Shown: one piece after another, positions 38,101-47,257 of the stretch
How the letters are laid out: each line of letters begins with the position of its first letter
How positions within the stretch are numbered: position 1 is the stretch's first letter
DNA from: Antedon mediterranea
Lineage: Eukaryota > Echinodermata > Crinoidea > Comatulida > Antedonidae
NCBI RefSeq assembly: GCF_964355755.1
Contig: NC_092680.1
Location: 3,573,001 to 3,637,000, forward strand
Reading direction: 5' to 3'
Length of the DNA stretch: 64,000 bases
The notes under the pieces: model-generated
The model's database searches: none
The model's input: the letters and a program-made list of their open reading frames with translations, nothing else
What the model was told of the DNA's origin: nothing
Program-made: the position numbers and the translations under genes

Positions 38101-38690
38101 TAGTTTTTTAGCTAAGAAAGGCTATATATATATATAAACTTTATTTAGACACGAGACTGATGTGCAGTACAACTCGTTCAATCAATATTGATTGTTTTTA
38201 CACAAGTTCGTGATACTGTATTACAAAACAAAAAAAATCAACACCATATAAATACAACAGAAACGAAAAAAATTGAAATTGAAAAGAAACAAAATTACAG
38301 CAGAATCCCCTTCATCTGACACCTCTATTTAGGGTACACCATACCGGTACTTCCCGTGTAAACGGAAACCCTTATCGAAGTGTATAATTCATGGGGATTC
38401 AACTGTAATACATAATAAATCTTTTGGATTTCATTAAGTACAGCTACAGTAAGTATAGAGTAAGCCTCTGTGATAGGCCCTATTATGGCCTAAGTATTTA
38501 TATAATATTAATACTAAATAGCCCTACTATAACTAGGCCTAACCTAGGCCTAGGCCTATATTATAAAAATAAATAAGCTAATAAAGTCAGACAAGATTTA
38601 GAAGGTTATTATTATTAATTATTAAAAATTCAAGAAAATGTTAAAGGCTTACCTTAAAGAACCACGGCTACCAAGTTCCGAGCTTATCAT
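23012..38690 (-). CDS. ST6GALNAC: ST6GALNAC-type alpha-2,6-sialyltransferase, complete, alternative last exons
   Basis: Ten-exon model: 38653-38690, 37484-37609, 35934-36228, 33323-33491, 32638-32815, 29403-29541, 28643-28746, 28029-28112, 27374-27464, then 23770-23937 or 23012-23182; phases agree throughout (463 or 464 residues). It should transfer sialic acid from CMP-Neu5Ac to GalNAc of O-glycans in the Golgi lumen. Residues ~17-36 are a signal anchor (type II topology), followed by a stem. Sialylmotif L is in exon 5-6 ([33 protein letters not shown]), sialylmotif S in exons 9-10 ([18 protein letters not shown]), motif III is HYYE/HYYD and motif VS is H-x4-E (HDNKAE). [19 protein letters not shown] and [10 protein letters not shown] match the ST6GALNAC1/2 branch better than ST3GAL or ST8SIA. 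The exact orthologue is unassigned. Confidence 0.92.
23770..23937 (-). CDS. Alternative terminal exon a of the sialyltransferase
   Basis: Acceptor GTGTTCCAG, then [49 protein letters not shown] and stop at 23770. About 70% identical at protein level to exon b, 590 bp away; differences are concentrated between motif III and motif VS. Confidence 0.85.
   Translation of the reverse strand: MDIYGFGGSYDKFSEHYYEKTYQKHRFFANHDNKAENELWENLHQLGIVKMYKRD
24070..24290. repeat. Degenerate AGGTCA-rich tandem tract
   Basis: About 18 near-matches to (A/G)GGTCA or AAGTCAA, spaced roughly 10-14 bp (for example GATAAGGTCAAATAAGATCA, CAATCAAGGTCAAATAAAT). This is probably a decayed minisatellite with unit near AAGGTCAAATA. 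Confidence 0.7.
25600..25902. mobile_element. Inverted-repeat DNA element, ~300 bp
   Basis: Left end TACCGTATATATTTGAATAA and right end (minus strand) TACCGTATTTATTTGAATAA are near-identical inverted repeats, followed inward by ACTCCC/ACGCCC. A second internal CGAATAAACGCC lies at 25840. Non-coding. Confidence 0.75.
26010..26330 (+). mobile_element. SINE-like element S1, plus orientation
   Basis: GATTGAGTGGCCGACAGTGG, GGGGTTCGAGGCTCA (B-box-like), CCATGGTTCTGGTGGTAGAA, GTAGGTCCAGTGTACAC and a GTATAAATAAATATT 3' end. Two inverted copies of the 5' half are found at 52440-52630 and 59213-59455, confirming a dispersed family. Confidence 0.75.
26958..27303. mobile_element. TTAA hairpin family 2, full copy
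   Basis: TTAAAGATGTATTATCCCCC to GGGGACAATACATCTTTAA; TTAA on both sides. About 346 bp. Confidence 0.88.
27907..28025. mobile_element. TTAA-ended hairpin MITE, copy 9 (truncated)
   Basis: Left arm TTAAGCTCTGTCTACACTAT intact; the right side stops in the core (GGGCACATTACATTTT) only 1-2 bp from the 5' splice site (GT at 28027-28028, minus strand) of the sialyltransferase exon at 28029. Confidence 0.85.
28226..28593. mobile_element. TTAA hairpin family 2, full copy
   Basis: TTAAAGATGTATTGTCCCCC to GGGGACAATACATGTTTAA, in sialyltransferase intron 7. Confidence 0.88.
29040..29362. repeat. 21-bp minisatellite, ~15 copies
   Basis: The unit CATGTGACCACAGGCAATAG + T repeats from 29040 to 29362; the left units are diverged and the right ones homogenised. 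Because 21 is a multiple of three, both strands are open and translate to heptad-like repeats (for example MTIACGH), which are not genes. It ends about 40 bp from the exon at 29403-29541, in intron 6. Confidence 0.95.
30044..30767. mobile_element. Long-TIR foldback element, ~725 bp
   Basis: Left arm TATACCAAAGAATATATATC, ACAAGAATGAGTATTCCGCG and right arm CGCGGATTACTCATTCTTGT, GATATATATTCTTTGGTTAT are reverse complements over ~50 bp. Weaker pairing continues to ~135 bp (TTTGTAACAG, GGCGGATGTATAC). Interior AT-rich, no transposase. Confidence 0.75.
30770..31964. mobile_element. hAT-like non-autonomous element (candidate)
   Basis: CAGGGATGTCACCAGC at the left and TGGTGACATCCCTG at the right are inverted repeats, followed inward by GGTCGGC/GCCGACC modules. 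CAGGG-type ends are typical of hAT elements. No matching 8-bp target duplication was seen (TATACTAT vs TACTGTAA), so the pairing of the two ends is inferred. Contains a G-run at ~30819-30829 and no ORF of note. Confidence 0.5.
32299..32350. mobile_element. TTAA-ended hairpin MITE, copy 10 (left arm only)
   Basis: TTAAGCTCTGTTTACACTAT then CAAACATTATGTGACAAAAA; the rest is lost. Confidence 0.75.
32523..32630. mobile_element. TTAA-ended hairpin MITE, copy 11 (truncated)
   Basis: Left arm AAAGCTCTATCTACACTATC and core ATGCTTAAATATGGTAGTG; truncated at GACATCATCCTCATCA, 6 bp from the 5' splice site of the exon at 32638. Confidence 0.85.
33171..33294. mobile_element. TTAA-ended hairpin MITE, copy 12
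   Basis: AAGCTTTGTCTAATACTATC to GATAGTGTAGACAGAGCTTA; core shortened. Lies 29 bp from the sialyltransferase exon at 33323. Confidence 0.88.
33600..33830. repeat. Dispersed repeat, copy 1 of 3 (AACCAATCA module)
   Basis: Shares GCAACCAATCA, ATGTGTTCATGA, GCAAATCGAA-like, GAAGCTATT-like and ATTTACC modules with 34318-34550 and 35120-35400, so three decayed copies of one element lie in intron 3. Includes a G-run at 33654-33667. Confidence 0.5.
34660..35065 (+). repeat. Three tandem tRNA-like repeat units (~145 bp)
   Basis: GATTAAGCTACT..ATCATTAATTATCATG then TTGCCTAC.. CCCAGGGTTGTAGGTTCAAAT occurs three times. The GGTTCAAATC part looks like a B box. Probably a tandemly amplified SINE head. 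Confidence 0.65.
35601..35775. mobile_element. Third hairpin family, copy 1
   Basis: AAGGCCAATCTACACAGACA at the left and CGCTCGTTTGTGTCAATTCT at the right are inverted repeats; internal ATCTGTATCTATCCTGAG and TGTGTAAATGGTCA are shared with 44745-44955. Confidence 0.75.
37137..37350. repeat. Dispersed repeat, copy 2 (paired with ~2071-2235)
   Basis: Shares TAACTTGAATATTACATTTC-like, TTTTTATTCAACT, CTAGGGAGTCAC and CTACTGAAAAA blocks with the first copy, with a ~40-bp insertion. Confidence 0.6.
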
Positions 38691-39899
38691 GTTTCTTACA
38701 AAATGAAGCTATCAATTAAATGCTGTAAAAATTGGAAAATGCTAGGCCGATTCTGCTAGACTTAGGCTACGTTAGAAACTCGGTAAACGACTTAAAAACA
38801 ATCTTAGCGCTGAACCGATCGATGCCGAGACGTTCGGTCTTCCTTCACCGAAGCCTAGCTAAATTGAGGAAACACGACTCATTAAAGTTGATATGACAAT
38901 TACTACGCTTTACGTTTATGTAGCACATGTGTTAATACTGTCATAAAACATTGATTAACAATGACAGAGAAACATGTTGGCGCCCATGTTGGTATAAAAG
39001 AACAAATGTAACTCACTGCTGTCGTAATTTTCTCTCCTTTCTCTTTTAATGTTGTTTGAGATTGAGACGATTGTGATCGTGTTTTGCTGCTGCCAAAGCA
39101 TGCAAAGTTCATTTTAAACAGCGCCACCGTTTGTTGAAAAAGTTTTGACGCTGAACATTGTTTTTCATTATTATTCTAGGTATACTTTATTATATAAAAT
39201 GGTTTTAACGTAAAGAATTGTATACAGAATAGAATACAATAATAAAATCTTCAAGATGTTCCTATTCATTGAAACTAATTTAAATAAGCCCTACTAGTAG
39301 CCTACCTACATTATTACCGCAGAAAAAAAAGTTCGGGTATCAAAACATTGTTAACTTTGACCATCATTACTTTTTTGTTTTCCAAATAAATTTCAAAGAA
39401 TTTCCCATATGGCCCTAGAATAGTATTATAGCCATGTCCGTTTTATATCAAGTTTCTACTGCAACGCAAGGAATTAAGTAAAAGTAATTTGACCACTCAC
39501 GATATGGGATTTAGAGAGGATGATCCATCGCGCGCGGTAATTGTCCTGTCGGAAGCAAGCTTTCGCATCAGCGAATTTTATTTGAAAAAAAAAACACATT
39601 AAGGCCTCGTGTCGTGGCCTTTGCCGTATATTAATAAATGTCGTTTGATTACATTAATATGAAATATTCTGTTGTGGGTTTCCTGTACGATTATGTAAAT
39701 TGATTTTTCTTTGAAGATCAATACGTGAGGCGTCGTGTTTAGTCATGCATGGTTATAATAATTGAACTGAATTTAATCTACACGGAAGAGGTGCAGTTAA
39801 TGGCTATATGATAGGCTGACGGTGTAGAAACAGGAAGTATTCCAGTGCTTCAGTTATGCTGGAACTGTTCATGAGATAGCAGACAAAACACCGACAGAA
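38691..39899. promoter_or_regulatory. Head-to-head intergenic region, sialyltransferase / STARD5-like A
   Basis: The two start codons (38690 minus, 39900 plus) are 1.2 kb apart and diverge, so both promoters lie here. AGGCCTAGGCCTA-like runs lie inside intron 1 of the sialyltransferase (38527-38552), just outside. No TATA box is assigned. An isolated open exon is seen at 39018-39113 (minus). Confidence 0.5.
39018..39113 (-). CDS. Orphan candidate first exon (unrecognised)
   Basis: ATG at 39111-39113 opens 32 codons (MNFACFGSSKTRSQSSQSQT, then TLKEKGEKITTA) ending exactly at a good donor (GCA|GTGAGT). Ser/Gln/Lys-rich, non-repetitive. It cannot splice in frame to sialyltransferase exon 2 or 3 (phase 0 versus phase 2), so if real it belongs to another minus-strand transcript. 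No partner exon was found; low confidence. Confidence 0.25.
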
Positions 39900-42322
39900 A
39901 TGGACTACAAAGCCGAAGCTGAGCGTTGCTACAGTGTGATAACAGACCTTCTTGGTGAGGAAAAGGACTGGGGACCAGTTTTTAAAAGTTCGGTAAGTTT
40001 ACTTGCTCCTTTAAGAAACTATCACTGGTGGTGACCAGACGTATAACTTGTAAGTGCACGTCTGACAGTGTTTGTCTACAAAAATATAGGCCTTATTAAC
40101 TGCAAGGCCTACGATACGTTTAATGTCGTCATCCATATAACATTATTTGTTATTCATTGCAGAAGGACCACGTGGTACATCGAAAGGAATCCGAACACTT
40201 CAGTGGCTACGTGTAAGTTGTATTCATTATACTTAAAGCTCTGTCTATATTTGGGCATATCACTACCATATTTAAGCACATCACACTTTGTTTGTCAAAC
40301 TATTTTGATAGTGTAGACAGAGCTTAAGAGGCCCATCAATATACTAAATTATCCCGATTGTTCAGGACTATTTATTAATGGATTACAATAAACGATCGGT
40401 AACGAAGTAGGAACGAAAGATCGATCGAACGGAAAAAGTGTTGGTCAATTGGTAAATCAATTCCGGTAATCGATCGAATGTATTCATTCATGAATCGATC
40501 GATCCGCAGGGTGAGCTTTACCAGATATCATATTGTAGTGGCACGTCTGTGGCTTTATTTACCTTTGGTTCAATTTCTGTCACACAGTTTCTGATATTTA
40601 AAACAGCACTAACTAATTTCTTTATATTGTGAGAAAAAATTACGTGAGAGCATTGTTTGTGTTCTTAAAGCTTGGTCCCACTAGTAAGCGCAACGTAAGC
40701 AATTTGACCAATGACAAGCGATGGATTATTTTGAACTATCAGTGTCATTTTGGTCAACTCGCTTGCGTTGCTCTTACGTCATTGCGTTGCGTCCTAGTGG
40801 GAACCAAGCTTAAAAGGCAAGACACTTTATATAGTTTGTCCCTCACCCAGATAAGTTGCAAATGGGTACCTACGTTTACCTCTATCCATCCAGGTATATA
40901 AATAGATACCTGGTAAGGATGAGATTTGGCTGAGAAGGCATGGGGTTCCATCCTGTAATTGACGAGTCGTAGATGGTGTGAAAGTTTTTTTAGAAAATAT
41001 GAACAAAAATAATCATTTGTTTAGGTACAAATGTGCATACACTGTGGAAATATCTCTTGATGACCTTCTCGACCTGACGCTGCCCAGATGTATGGGAGGC
41101 CATATAGAAGATGTTGATTCGATGGTAAAGGAAATCCAGTGCCTTGAACAAGTATCCGAAGTACCGGTAAGTACCAATTTCAAATTAGTCGTCGGCGTCT
41201 CATACTTCAAGACAATAAAACACAATTAAACAATGGCTGCTATTTTGTTTCATTATATTTTTATTAGGATGCAAATAACAATGGTAGTGACATCACATTT
41301 TTTGACACAAAGTTTGATAGAGTAGACAGAGCATTATCATCATATTTTTGTTGCAGCAAATTAGTATCATCAGAGGTGTATCGAATCCAGTTGTCATGGG
41401 ACTAATATCAAGCAGAGAATTCATAGATATATGTTACGTTAAACGATTCGAAGAAAACAACAATAAAGTTGCAGTTATAACATCAGGCGTAGAATACGAC
41501 GTTCCTCTTACGCCGAAATTAGTTCGTGCTAAACGATATCCAAGCGGGTTCATTGTCAATGTTGTTGAGCAAGGGTGAGTAGGCCTAATTGTATAAATTA
41601 CAATAGCTGCACCACATCTTGGATTTGGTTGATAAGCCTAGTCATTATTCGATATCAGGTATTACACATTATTAAGAAAACGTGAAAATACAACATAATA
41701 GATGGGACATGATTGTACATCCCGTTAGCAACGGCAACTCACCACTCCCTCCCTCGATAAGTTCGTCTCTGCTCATAGGAGGGCCACAGTTAAAAAAGAA
41801 CCTCCATATAAGGCTGGATTCACCCGATTCTGTACCTGTCAATAGATTCTCTGTGGAAGACTGTTGCCAGTCTATCAGATACATATCTTCCACAGAGAGT
41901 CTATTGACAGCTACGTGGATACTTGGTTTCCACTTGGACGCAATGCAGTGATGTAGGAGGCAAAAACCATGTGGGTTGACCAATCACAGCTGGCAGTGAT
42001 GAACCATTGTGTTATCATTGGTCAACTAAATTGCGTTGCACGTCGTCGTTGCGTGAGAACCTAGCGTTATAAAAAAGACACCTTCGGAACCCGATAAAGT
42101 GTCTTGATCCCTTGAATTACAGTATTATTAATGACATTATTACTGATCTTGTTTTCTTTTAGTGATAAACAAGTTCTCGAGATAAAACAAATTGAACAGA
42201 GAGATTTCAGCGGCAGTGTGCCATCTTCTGTGGTTGAAAAGTTCATTACCAGCGAGCTATGCAATCAGGCCACTACATACAAGAAAAGTCTCAAGAAATT
42301 AGAAAAAATACGCAATAAATAA
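39900..42322 (+). CDS. STARD5: STARD5-like START-domain lipid-transfer protein, paralogue A
   Basis: Five exons: 39900-39992, 40163-40212, 41025-41166, 41357-41574, 42163-42322; 220 residues, phases 0-2-0-2. The whole protein is one START domain, the usual length for STARD5 (about 213 residues in human), a soluble carrier that binds sterol or bile acid in a hydrophobic tunnel. Visible landmarks: MDYKAEAERCY N-terminal helix, KDHVVHRKESEHFSG, the second-strand region VMGLISSREFIDICYVKRF (family-typical LISPRDFVD block), and the C-terminal helix SSVVEKFITSELCNQ ending LKKLEKIRNK. No signal peptide or TM. Introns 2 and 3 carry MITE arms. A tandem paralogue starts 2.3 kb downstream. The STARD5 label is by similarity; exact orthology with vertebrate STARD5 is inferred. 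Confidence 0.88.
40233..40327. mobile_element. TTAA-ended hairpin MITE, copy 13 (internally deleted)
   Basis: TTAAAGCTCTGTCTATATTT to GATAGTGTAGACAGAGCTTA; begins 20 bp after the 5' splice site of STARD5-like A exon 2. Confidence 0.85.
40667..40813. mobile_element. Fourth hairpin family (AAGCTTGGTCCCACTAG ends)
   Basis: TTAAAGCTTGGTCCCACTAG and CTAGTGGGAACCAAGCTTAA are inverted repeats; GCGCAACGTAAGCAATTTGA pairs with TCGCTTGCGTTGCTCTTACG inside. A decayed relative (TTGGTTTCCACTTGGACGCA ... GACCAATCACA ... TTGGTCAACTAAATTGCGTT) lies at 41918-42066. Confidence 0.8.
40830..40985. repeat. Probable SINE 3' portion in STARD5-like A intron 2
   Basis: CACCCAGATAAGTTGCAAAT, GGGTACCTACGTTTACC, AATAGATACCTGGTAAGGAT; this arrangement is typical of SINE tails in marine invertebrates. 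No internal A/B box is visible in this piece. Confidence 0.45.
41279..41334. mobile_element. TTAA-ended hairpin MITE, copy 14 (right arm only)
   Basis: AATGGTAGTGACATCACATT then TTTGATAGAGTAGACAGAGC; ends 22 bp before the acceptor of STARD5-like A exon 4. Confidence 0.8.
41837..41912. repeat. Near-perfect inverted repeat, 25-bp arms
   Basis: CTGTCAATAGATTCTCTGTG + GAAGA and TCTTCCACAGAGAGTCTATT + GACAG are reverse complements with a single mismatch and a ~25-nt loop. In STARD5-like A intron 4. Confidence 0.9.
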
Positions 42323-42457
42323 ATGAAGCATATAGGCTACTTGTCTACGTATTGAATTTGTTAAAGGGCCACCATTTCTATATTTAGTTTGTGTTTACAC
42401 AGTGCCACATGACAATTTAAATGAAATAAATGAATAAATTTAAACCAAGAGTTTTTT

Positions 42458-42541
42458 ACGGAAGCCCATTCGGGACACTATAGATAAAGGTCTTAAAATA
42501 ATTTATACTTAACTAGAGTGACTCGAACGGGCTTCCGTAGT
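42458..42541. repeat. Inverted repeat ACGGAAGCCCATTCG / CGAACGGGCTTCCGT
   Basis: 15-bp arms with one mismatch around a ~50-bp AT-rich spacer, about 140 bp downstream of the stop of STARD5-like A. It looks like a short hairpin element or a 3'-UTR structure. Confidence 0.75.
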
Positions 42542-43881
42542 TCAGGAATATAAAATATTGTTTGTTTTCGTCAAAAAAAAAATTATGTATAATAAGAAAA
42601 GAACTGAGACAAGAAAATAGTATCGAGCGGAGTACGTACGATAAAAGAACTAGCAAGAAGCTAATTGACTCTGATTGTCAAGTCAAACATTCAAAATATG
42701 CCTACTTGGTATCGTTTACAAGGATAGTAATTTCATTAAACAATGCTTCAGTTTAATTGTATTTTTGCTTGTGTATGTTTATCTAGTAGTACGTATAGGA
42801 TAATACTCTCGTATCATGGTGTGAACAACGATTCATACAAATATTCGATATTTGTAAAACAACTCTGAAGTTTGCATCAAATAATGCGCTCGCATGTAAG
42901 TATGTAAGTGGACATGCTCGAGGGGCGTGTTTATATTCTTCTTTTTTAATTTTTATTGCACGTGGACCAACTCGGGTTTTTAGGCATAGGCCACATTATG
43001 TGTCCCCAGTCTTAGGGAAGAGAGATACAGAGGAAAGAACAATCTAATCCGTTCACTTAAAGGCCTAAATACTGTATTAAATAATTTCTGTCAATATCTT
43101 TGAACGTCATGTCTCTTGCTGCGGCCCTCTATGAACTATTTCTCAGGGAAAATGTATCGTGCACGAGTAGTCTGATCGTGCTCTTACGTCAAGAATTAAT
43201 AAAATATGTTTTGAGCAATCTGTTTTGGATTTCATCAAAATCGACGGAAAGTAAATTTTCTTACGATCGTAAGTTTGAAGTATTTAAGAGTTATTAAAAT
43301 ACGTAATCTTATACGAATTCAGGCACGTAAACTAGCAATTTTATGGAGGAGTTCGATTAGAATTTAGAAAATTTGGAGGATTTGATAGACTACCAATTAG
43401 GCTTACGATTGTATTAAAAGTTCTTAAAATAACACTGGACGGGCGATTTTAGCATTTTGCCATTTTTCGAAAAATTCCCTGTACTACCGGTATAGTACAG
43501 AGATAGCGAGTGAGGGTCTTCACCCCTCAGCCTCTCCATGGTTGGGGATATGGTAAGAACATTGTGAAAGAACCTATTTTGTCGAGTAAACCGGAGCAAA
43601 CAAACGGCGGTCTAAACATTCCAGACTAACGGCCTGTGAATTATTACTAAGTTACGTTAATCAATAACCTTTGTTAATATAGGCCATGGTTGTCAAGAAT
43701 CTCCCAATTAATAATAATTATGCCTAATAAAGAGATTTTAAATATCGTAAAATACTATAGTCAATGTTATACCAAATATATAAATGAAATGATCACATGC
43801 ACTGATTTGAAATGCGTCGATTGTAATAATAGGCCTACTGAAATAAGTGATTTCAAAGTGCGCCATGTAACAGTGTTATAA

Positions 43882-44220
43882 AGTGCGACAGGTAACTTGA
43901 CAGTTACTGCAATGTGCGACAGCTCAGGTAAAGCGAAGTGCGATAGGTAACTTGACAGTTACTGCAATATGCGACAGCTCAGGTAAAGCGAAGTGCGACA
44001 GGTAATTTGACAGTTACTGCAATGTGCGACAGCTCAGGTAAAGCGAAGTACGAAAGGTAACTTGACAGTTACTGCAATGTGCGACAGCTCAGGTAAAGCT
44101 AAGTGCGACACGTAACTTGACAGTTACTGCAATGTGCGACAGCTCAGGTAAAGCGAAGTGCGACAGGTAACTTGACAGTTACTGCAATGTGCGACAGCTC
44201 AGGTAAAGCGAAGTGCGACA
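43882..44220. repeat. 55-bp tandem repeat, ~6 copies
   Basis: The unit contains GTGCGACAGGTAACTTGACA, GTTACTGCAATGTGCGACAG and CTCAGGTAAAGCGAA. Copies differ at one to three positions. Each unit contains a related sub-pair GTGCGACAGGTAA/GTGCGACAGCTCAGGTAA, suggesting growth from a shorter ancestor; single diverged units (AAATTGCGACAGGTCAATTA) trail to 44260. Confidence 0.95.
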
Positions 44221-44616
44221 TTGATTATTACAAATTGCGACAGGTCAATTATTACGCAGTGCGGTAGCTTTATTACAAAGTGTGACGTAACAGATACGGA
44301 AAGATTTAAATGTCAATGGACGAAAGAAGTATTTGGTATATCCCCTTCCCCTCCATGATGTCCAAGATCAAGGTAATTAATTCAGGGAAAACATGCTATC
44401 GTTAATAAACAGAAGCATTTAACAAGAAGCCGGTCAAGTTGAATATTAATATAGTTTAAATATGCCTTTTGGACTTTGTAATCAATGTCACAAGCAATGT
44501 TAACTCCCCACACACGTGACACAAAACTCCTCACTATATCTTGGTTTAAGTTTTCATCGACCAGTCTATTAAACAAGTGGTCAGTTCGAGCTTAGAAAAA
44601 ACCGACGGACGTCAAT

Positions 44617-47257
44617 ATGGACTACAAGGCTGAAGCTGAGAAGGCATATGAGGCACTTGTGCGAACGATAGAGAGTGATGACTGGGGCAAGGAAATTAAG
44701 AGTTCGGTAAGTGTGTAACCGCCTACGGGAATTAAACGTAAAGATGTATAAAGAACGACTTACACAGCTCAGACGAGCGGTAACGGCAAGCGGAAAACCG
44801 CATACGTTGTCCCACGTACAATCTGTATCTATCCTGAGCGGAAACCGCCCGTCGTCCGATCCGCTCCACGTTGTGTGTAAATGGTCACAAGGAATAACGT
44901 AGATTCCAAATTGTTATACCGTTACCGCTCGTCTGTGTAAAATTGGCCTTTATTTGTCTATATGTCAACGTTTTCCCAAGTGAACTAACATTTTTTTTAT
45001 AATTTGCAGAAAGACCACAAAGTTTATCGCAAGAAATCCGAACACTTCAATGGTTCTGCGTAAGTTATATTTTAAATAATCGTTTGAAGTAGACGTGCAT
45101 GCAGTAGGCTTATAGACAGTCGCGTCGTCCATCGGCAACGCCCGCCATTGCACGCACGTCACGACGCCGCCGCTTACTGATTATAATCAGTTTAAAAGCG
45201 CCGCGTCACATTATTTCGCGCCGTAGAATGTACCGGGAGCAGGCTAGTTTCCCCTGGAAATTCTTCCACCCCAGAAAAAATAGACAGTTTGAATATAATG
45301 TGGGGGGGGGGGGGGAGGAGATGCAAAATGCCATAGGGAGCTACGGTCAGGAGGGAAATGTCACTGAGGAGGGGAAAATGTCACTTGGGTGGGGTGGGAG
45401 GGGGGGGGGGTTCCAGGGAGAAAAGTACCGGGAGTAAATGTCCGGCGGGGGGAGGGGTGGTCCAGTGGCGCAACCAGCCTAGAACCAAATGTACCACATC
45501 ATTTCTAAAATTATATTACCGATGCGGCACTTAATAATCTAATCCATCGTATCCACGGTAATGTCTGTTTAACTAAACGTTGAAAGTCCAACACAAACGA
45601 AAACAGATGATAAATGTATTTACCCTTAAACTAATTTCGAATGATTATAATAATTTAACAGATAGCCTCATATCATTTTGTATAGACATCTGCCAAATAT
45701 AGACTAACATTGGATAAAAACATTATGATAAATCACACGTTATCTAATAATTGATATCTTAAATTGTGTCATCTGTGTTATACCATTAAATAATTGTACC
45801 CCCCCCCCCTACACCCCGCACAAAAAAGAGAATACTTTATAACGTTAACAGTCCTGCAGTACAACTTTGAATGTAAAGATACGTACCACTATAAATAATA
45901 ACCCACACATCCCATTTTCCATAGCGTATCTTTGCATTTGATATCCGGCGACAATATACTACTTAAGCTAAACTCAATGTTATCACTTGTTCAATTATTT
46001 TAAAGAAGTAGAATCTGACTTGTTTGTATATGTATGTTACAGCTATAAATGTGTATACACGGTTGATCTTCCACTAGAGGATTTAATTGTCATGTCACTG
46101 CCTAAGTGTTTGGGAGGACATATCGAAGATATTGATAGTTTAGTTAAAGAAATGGAATGTCTCGAAGAAGTCTCTGATGTAAGTGGAAATCAGTTACTTA
46201 CTGGGTTTTAAAAAGAATTGTTTTCATTGTATTTGTATCGTTGAGGGCCTCGTGCATTTCAGCCTCGGCTGTTTTGAGTTACCCTCATTAAACAAAGAAA
46301 ACAAAATCGTCTTGTTATATCTTTGTACGGTACTACAACACCACGTGAACAAAAGTTGAACATTCTTAAAGCTCTGTCTACACTATCAAACTAGTTTGAC
46401 AAAAAAAGGTGTGATGTGCCGAAATATTTACATCATCATGTCCATATATATGGGCACATCACATAAAGTTTGATAGAGTGTAGACAGACAGAGCTTAAGG
46501 CGTTTCTGGCCAAGAAAGTACTTTTTGGAACACAAACATTATTACTATTCACTAAAACCGAACCGGAGTCCCCCTTTAAGTTACAATTCATTACTCCATG
46601 TTTCCAATTGCTTTAACTCTATACATACTTTTGCTCTGTAGGATGTGAAGGTAGTAAGGACCGTGACAACTTCCATGGCCATGGGTCTCATATCAAGCAG
46701 GGAGTTAATAGATCTTGTCTACATCAAAAGGTTCCCAGACAACGATAAAAAGGCTGCCGTTGTTGTGAAAGGGGTAGACCATGACCTGCCAGTAGCACCA
46801 AAACTAGTTCGTGGAAAACACTTTGTTACTGGACTAATCATGGAGGTGGTTAAGTTGGGGTAAGTTGACCACCAGTCAATAGTGACGATGATGTTACACT
46901 CTGCCTACACTATCAAACTAGCTTGACAAAGTTGGCAATGATATTCCTAAATATGGTGGTGGTATGACATCATCATGTCCATAATATAGGTACATCACAT
47001 GTTTTTGTCACATAAAGTTTGATAATGTAGACAGAGATTTAAAATACGATGGGACGTTTGATAACAACTTGTAATCAATATTTTTTTTTTAATCTAGAGA
47101 CAAAGATGTCCTTGAAATCAAACACATTGAGGAGCTGGATTTCAGCGGAAATGTACCGTCGAAGGTGATAGAGAGTTTTATCCCAAGCGAGCTAATGGGA
47201 CGTGGCTCCACGCTGAAGAAGAATCACAAGAAACTCGAAAAGATCCGTGCCAAATAA
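44617..47257 (+). CDS. STARD5: STARD5-like START-domain lipid-transfer protein, paralogue B
   Basis: Five exons: 44617-44706, 45010-45059, 46043-46178, 46642-46859, 47098-47257; 217 residues with the same phases and almost the same exon sizes as paralogue A. A single START domain: MDYKAEAEKAYEALV, KDHKVYRKKSEHFNG, LPKCLGGHIEDIDSLVKEME, AMGLISSRELIDLVYIKRF, and the C-terminal helix PSKVIESFIPSELMG ending LEKIRAK. The SSRELIDLV block matches vertebrate STARD5 closely. Differences from A are spread over the whole protein, so the duplication is not recent. It should act as a cytosolic lipid carrier like A; ligand unknown. Introns 3 and 4 each hold a full MITE, and intron 1 a third-family hairpin. 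Confidence 0.88.
44745..44955. mobile_element. Third hairpin family, copy 2
   Basis: CTTACACAGCTCAGACGAGC, GGTAACGG at the left pair with CCGTTACCGCTCGTCTGTGT, AAAATTGGCC at the right; internal ATCTGTATCTATCCTGAGCG is shared with 35601-35775. In intron 1 of STARD5-like B. Confidence 0.8.
45060..46042. other. STARD5-like B intron 2
   Basis: Non-coding; G-rich tract at 45301-45450 with runs of 9-13 G interspersed with GGAGG, and a C-run at 45800-45808. The plus-strand frame through the G-rich part is low-complexity and not taken as a gene. Confidence 0.65.
46366..46498. mobile_element. TTAA-ended hairpin MITE, copy 15
   Basis: TTAAAGCTCTGTCTACACTA to GTAGACAGACAGAGCTTAA (with a 4-bp GACA duplication in the right arm). 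Confidence 0.9.
46894..47042. mobile_element. TTAA-ended hairpin MITE, copy 16
   Basis: TTACACTCTGCCTACACTAT to GATAATGTAGACAGAGATTT; starts 34 bp after a 5' splice site. Confidence 0.85.

Larger units (their letters stand above)
42323..44616. other. Intergenic region between the two STARD5-like genes
   Basis: The 3' UTR of paralogue A has AATAAA near 42424 and 42434. It then contains an inverted repeat ACGGAAGCCC/GGGCTTCCGT (42460-42540) and the 55-bp satellite (43882-44220). No exon was seen. The promoter of paralogue B should be just above 44617. Confidence 0.6.

Noticed and set aside
41672-41983. Minus-strand 103-codon and plus-strand 89-codon frames
   Set aside because: They overlap the inverted repeat and a decayed hairpin element in a STARD5-like intron.
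45228-45437. Gly-rich frame
   Set aside because: Translation of G-runs in an intron.
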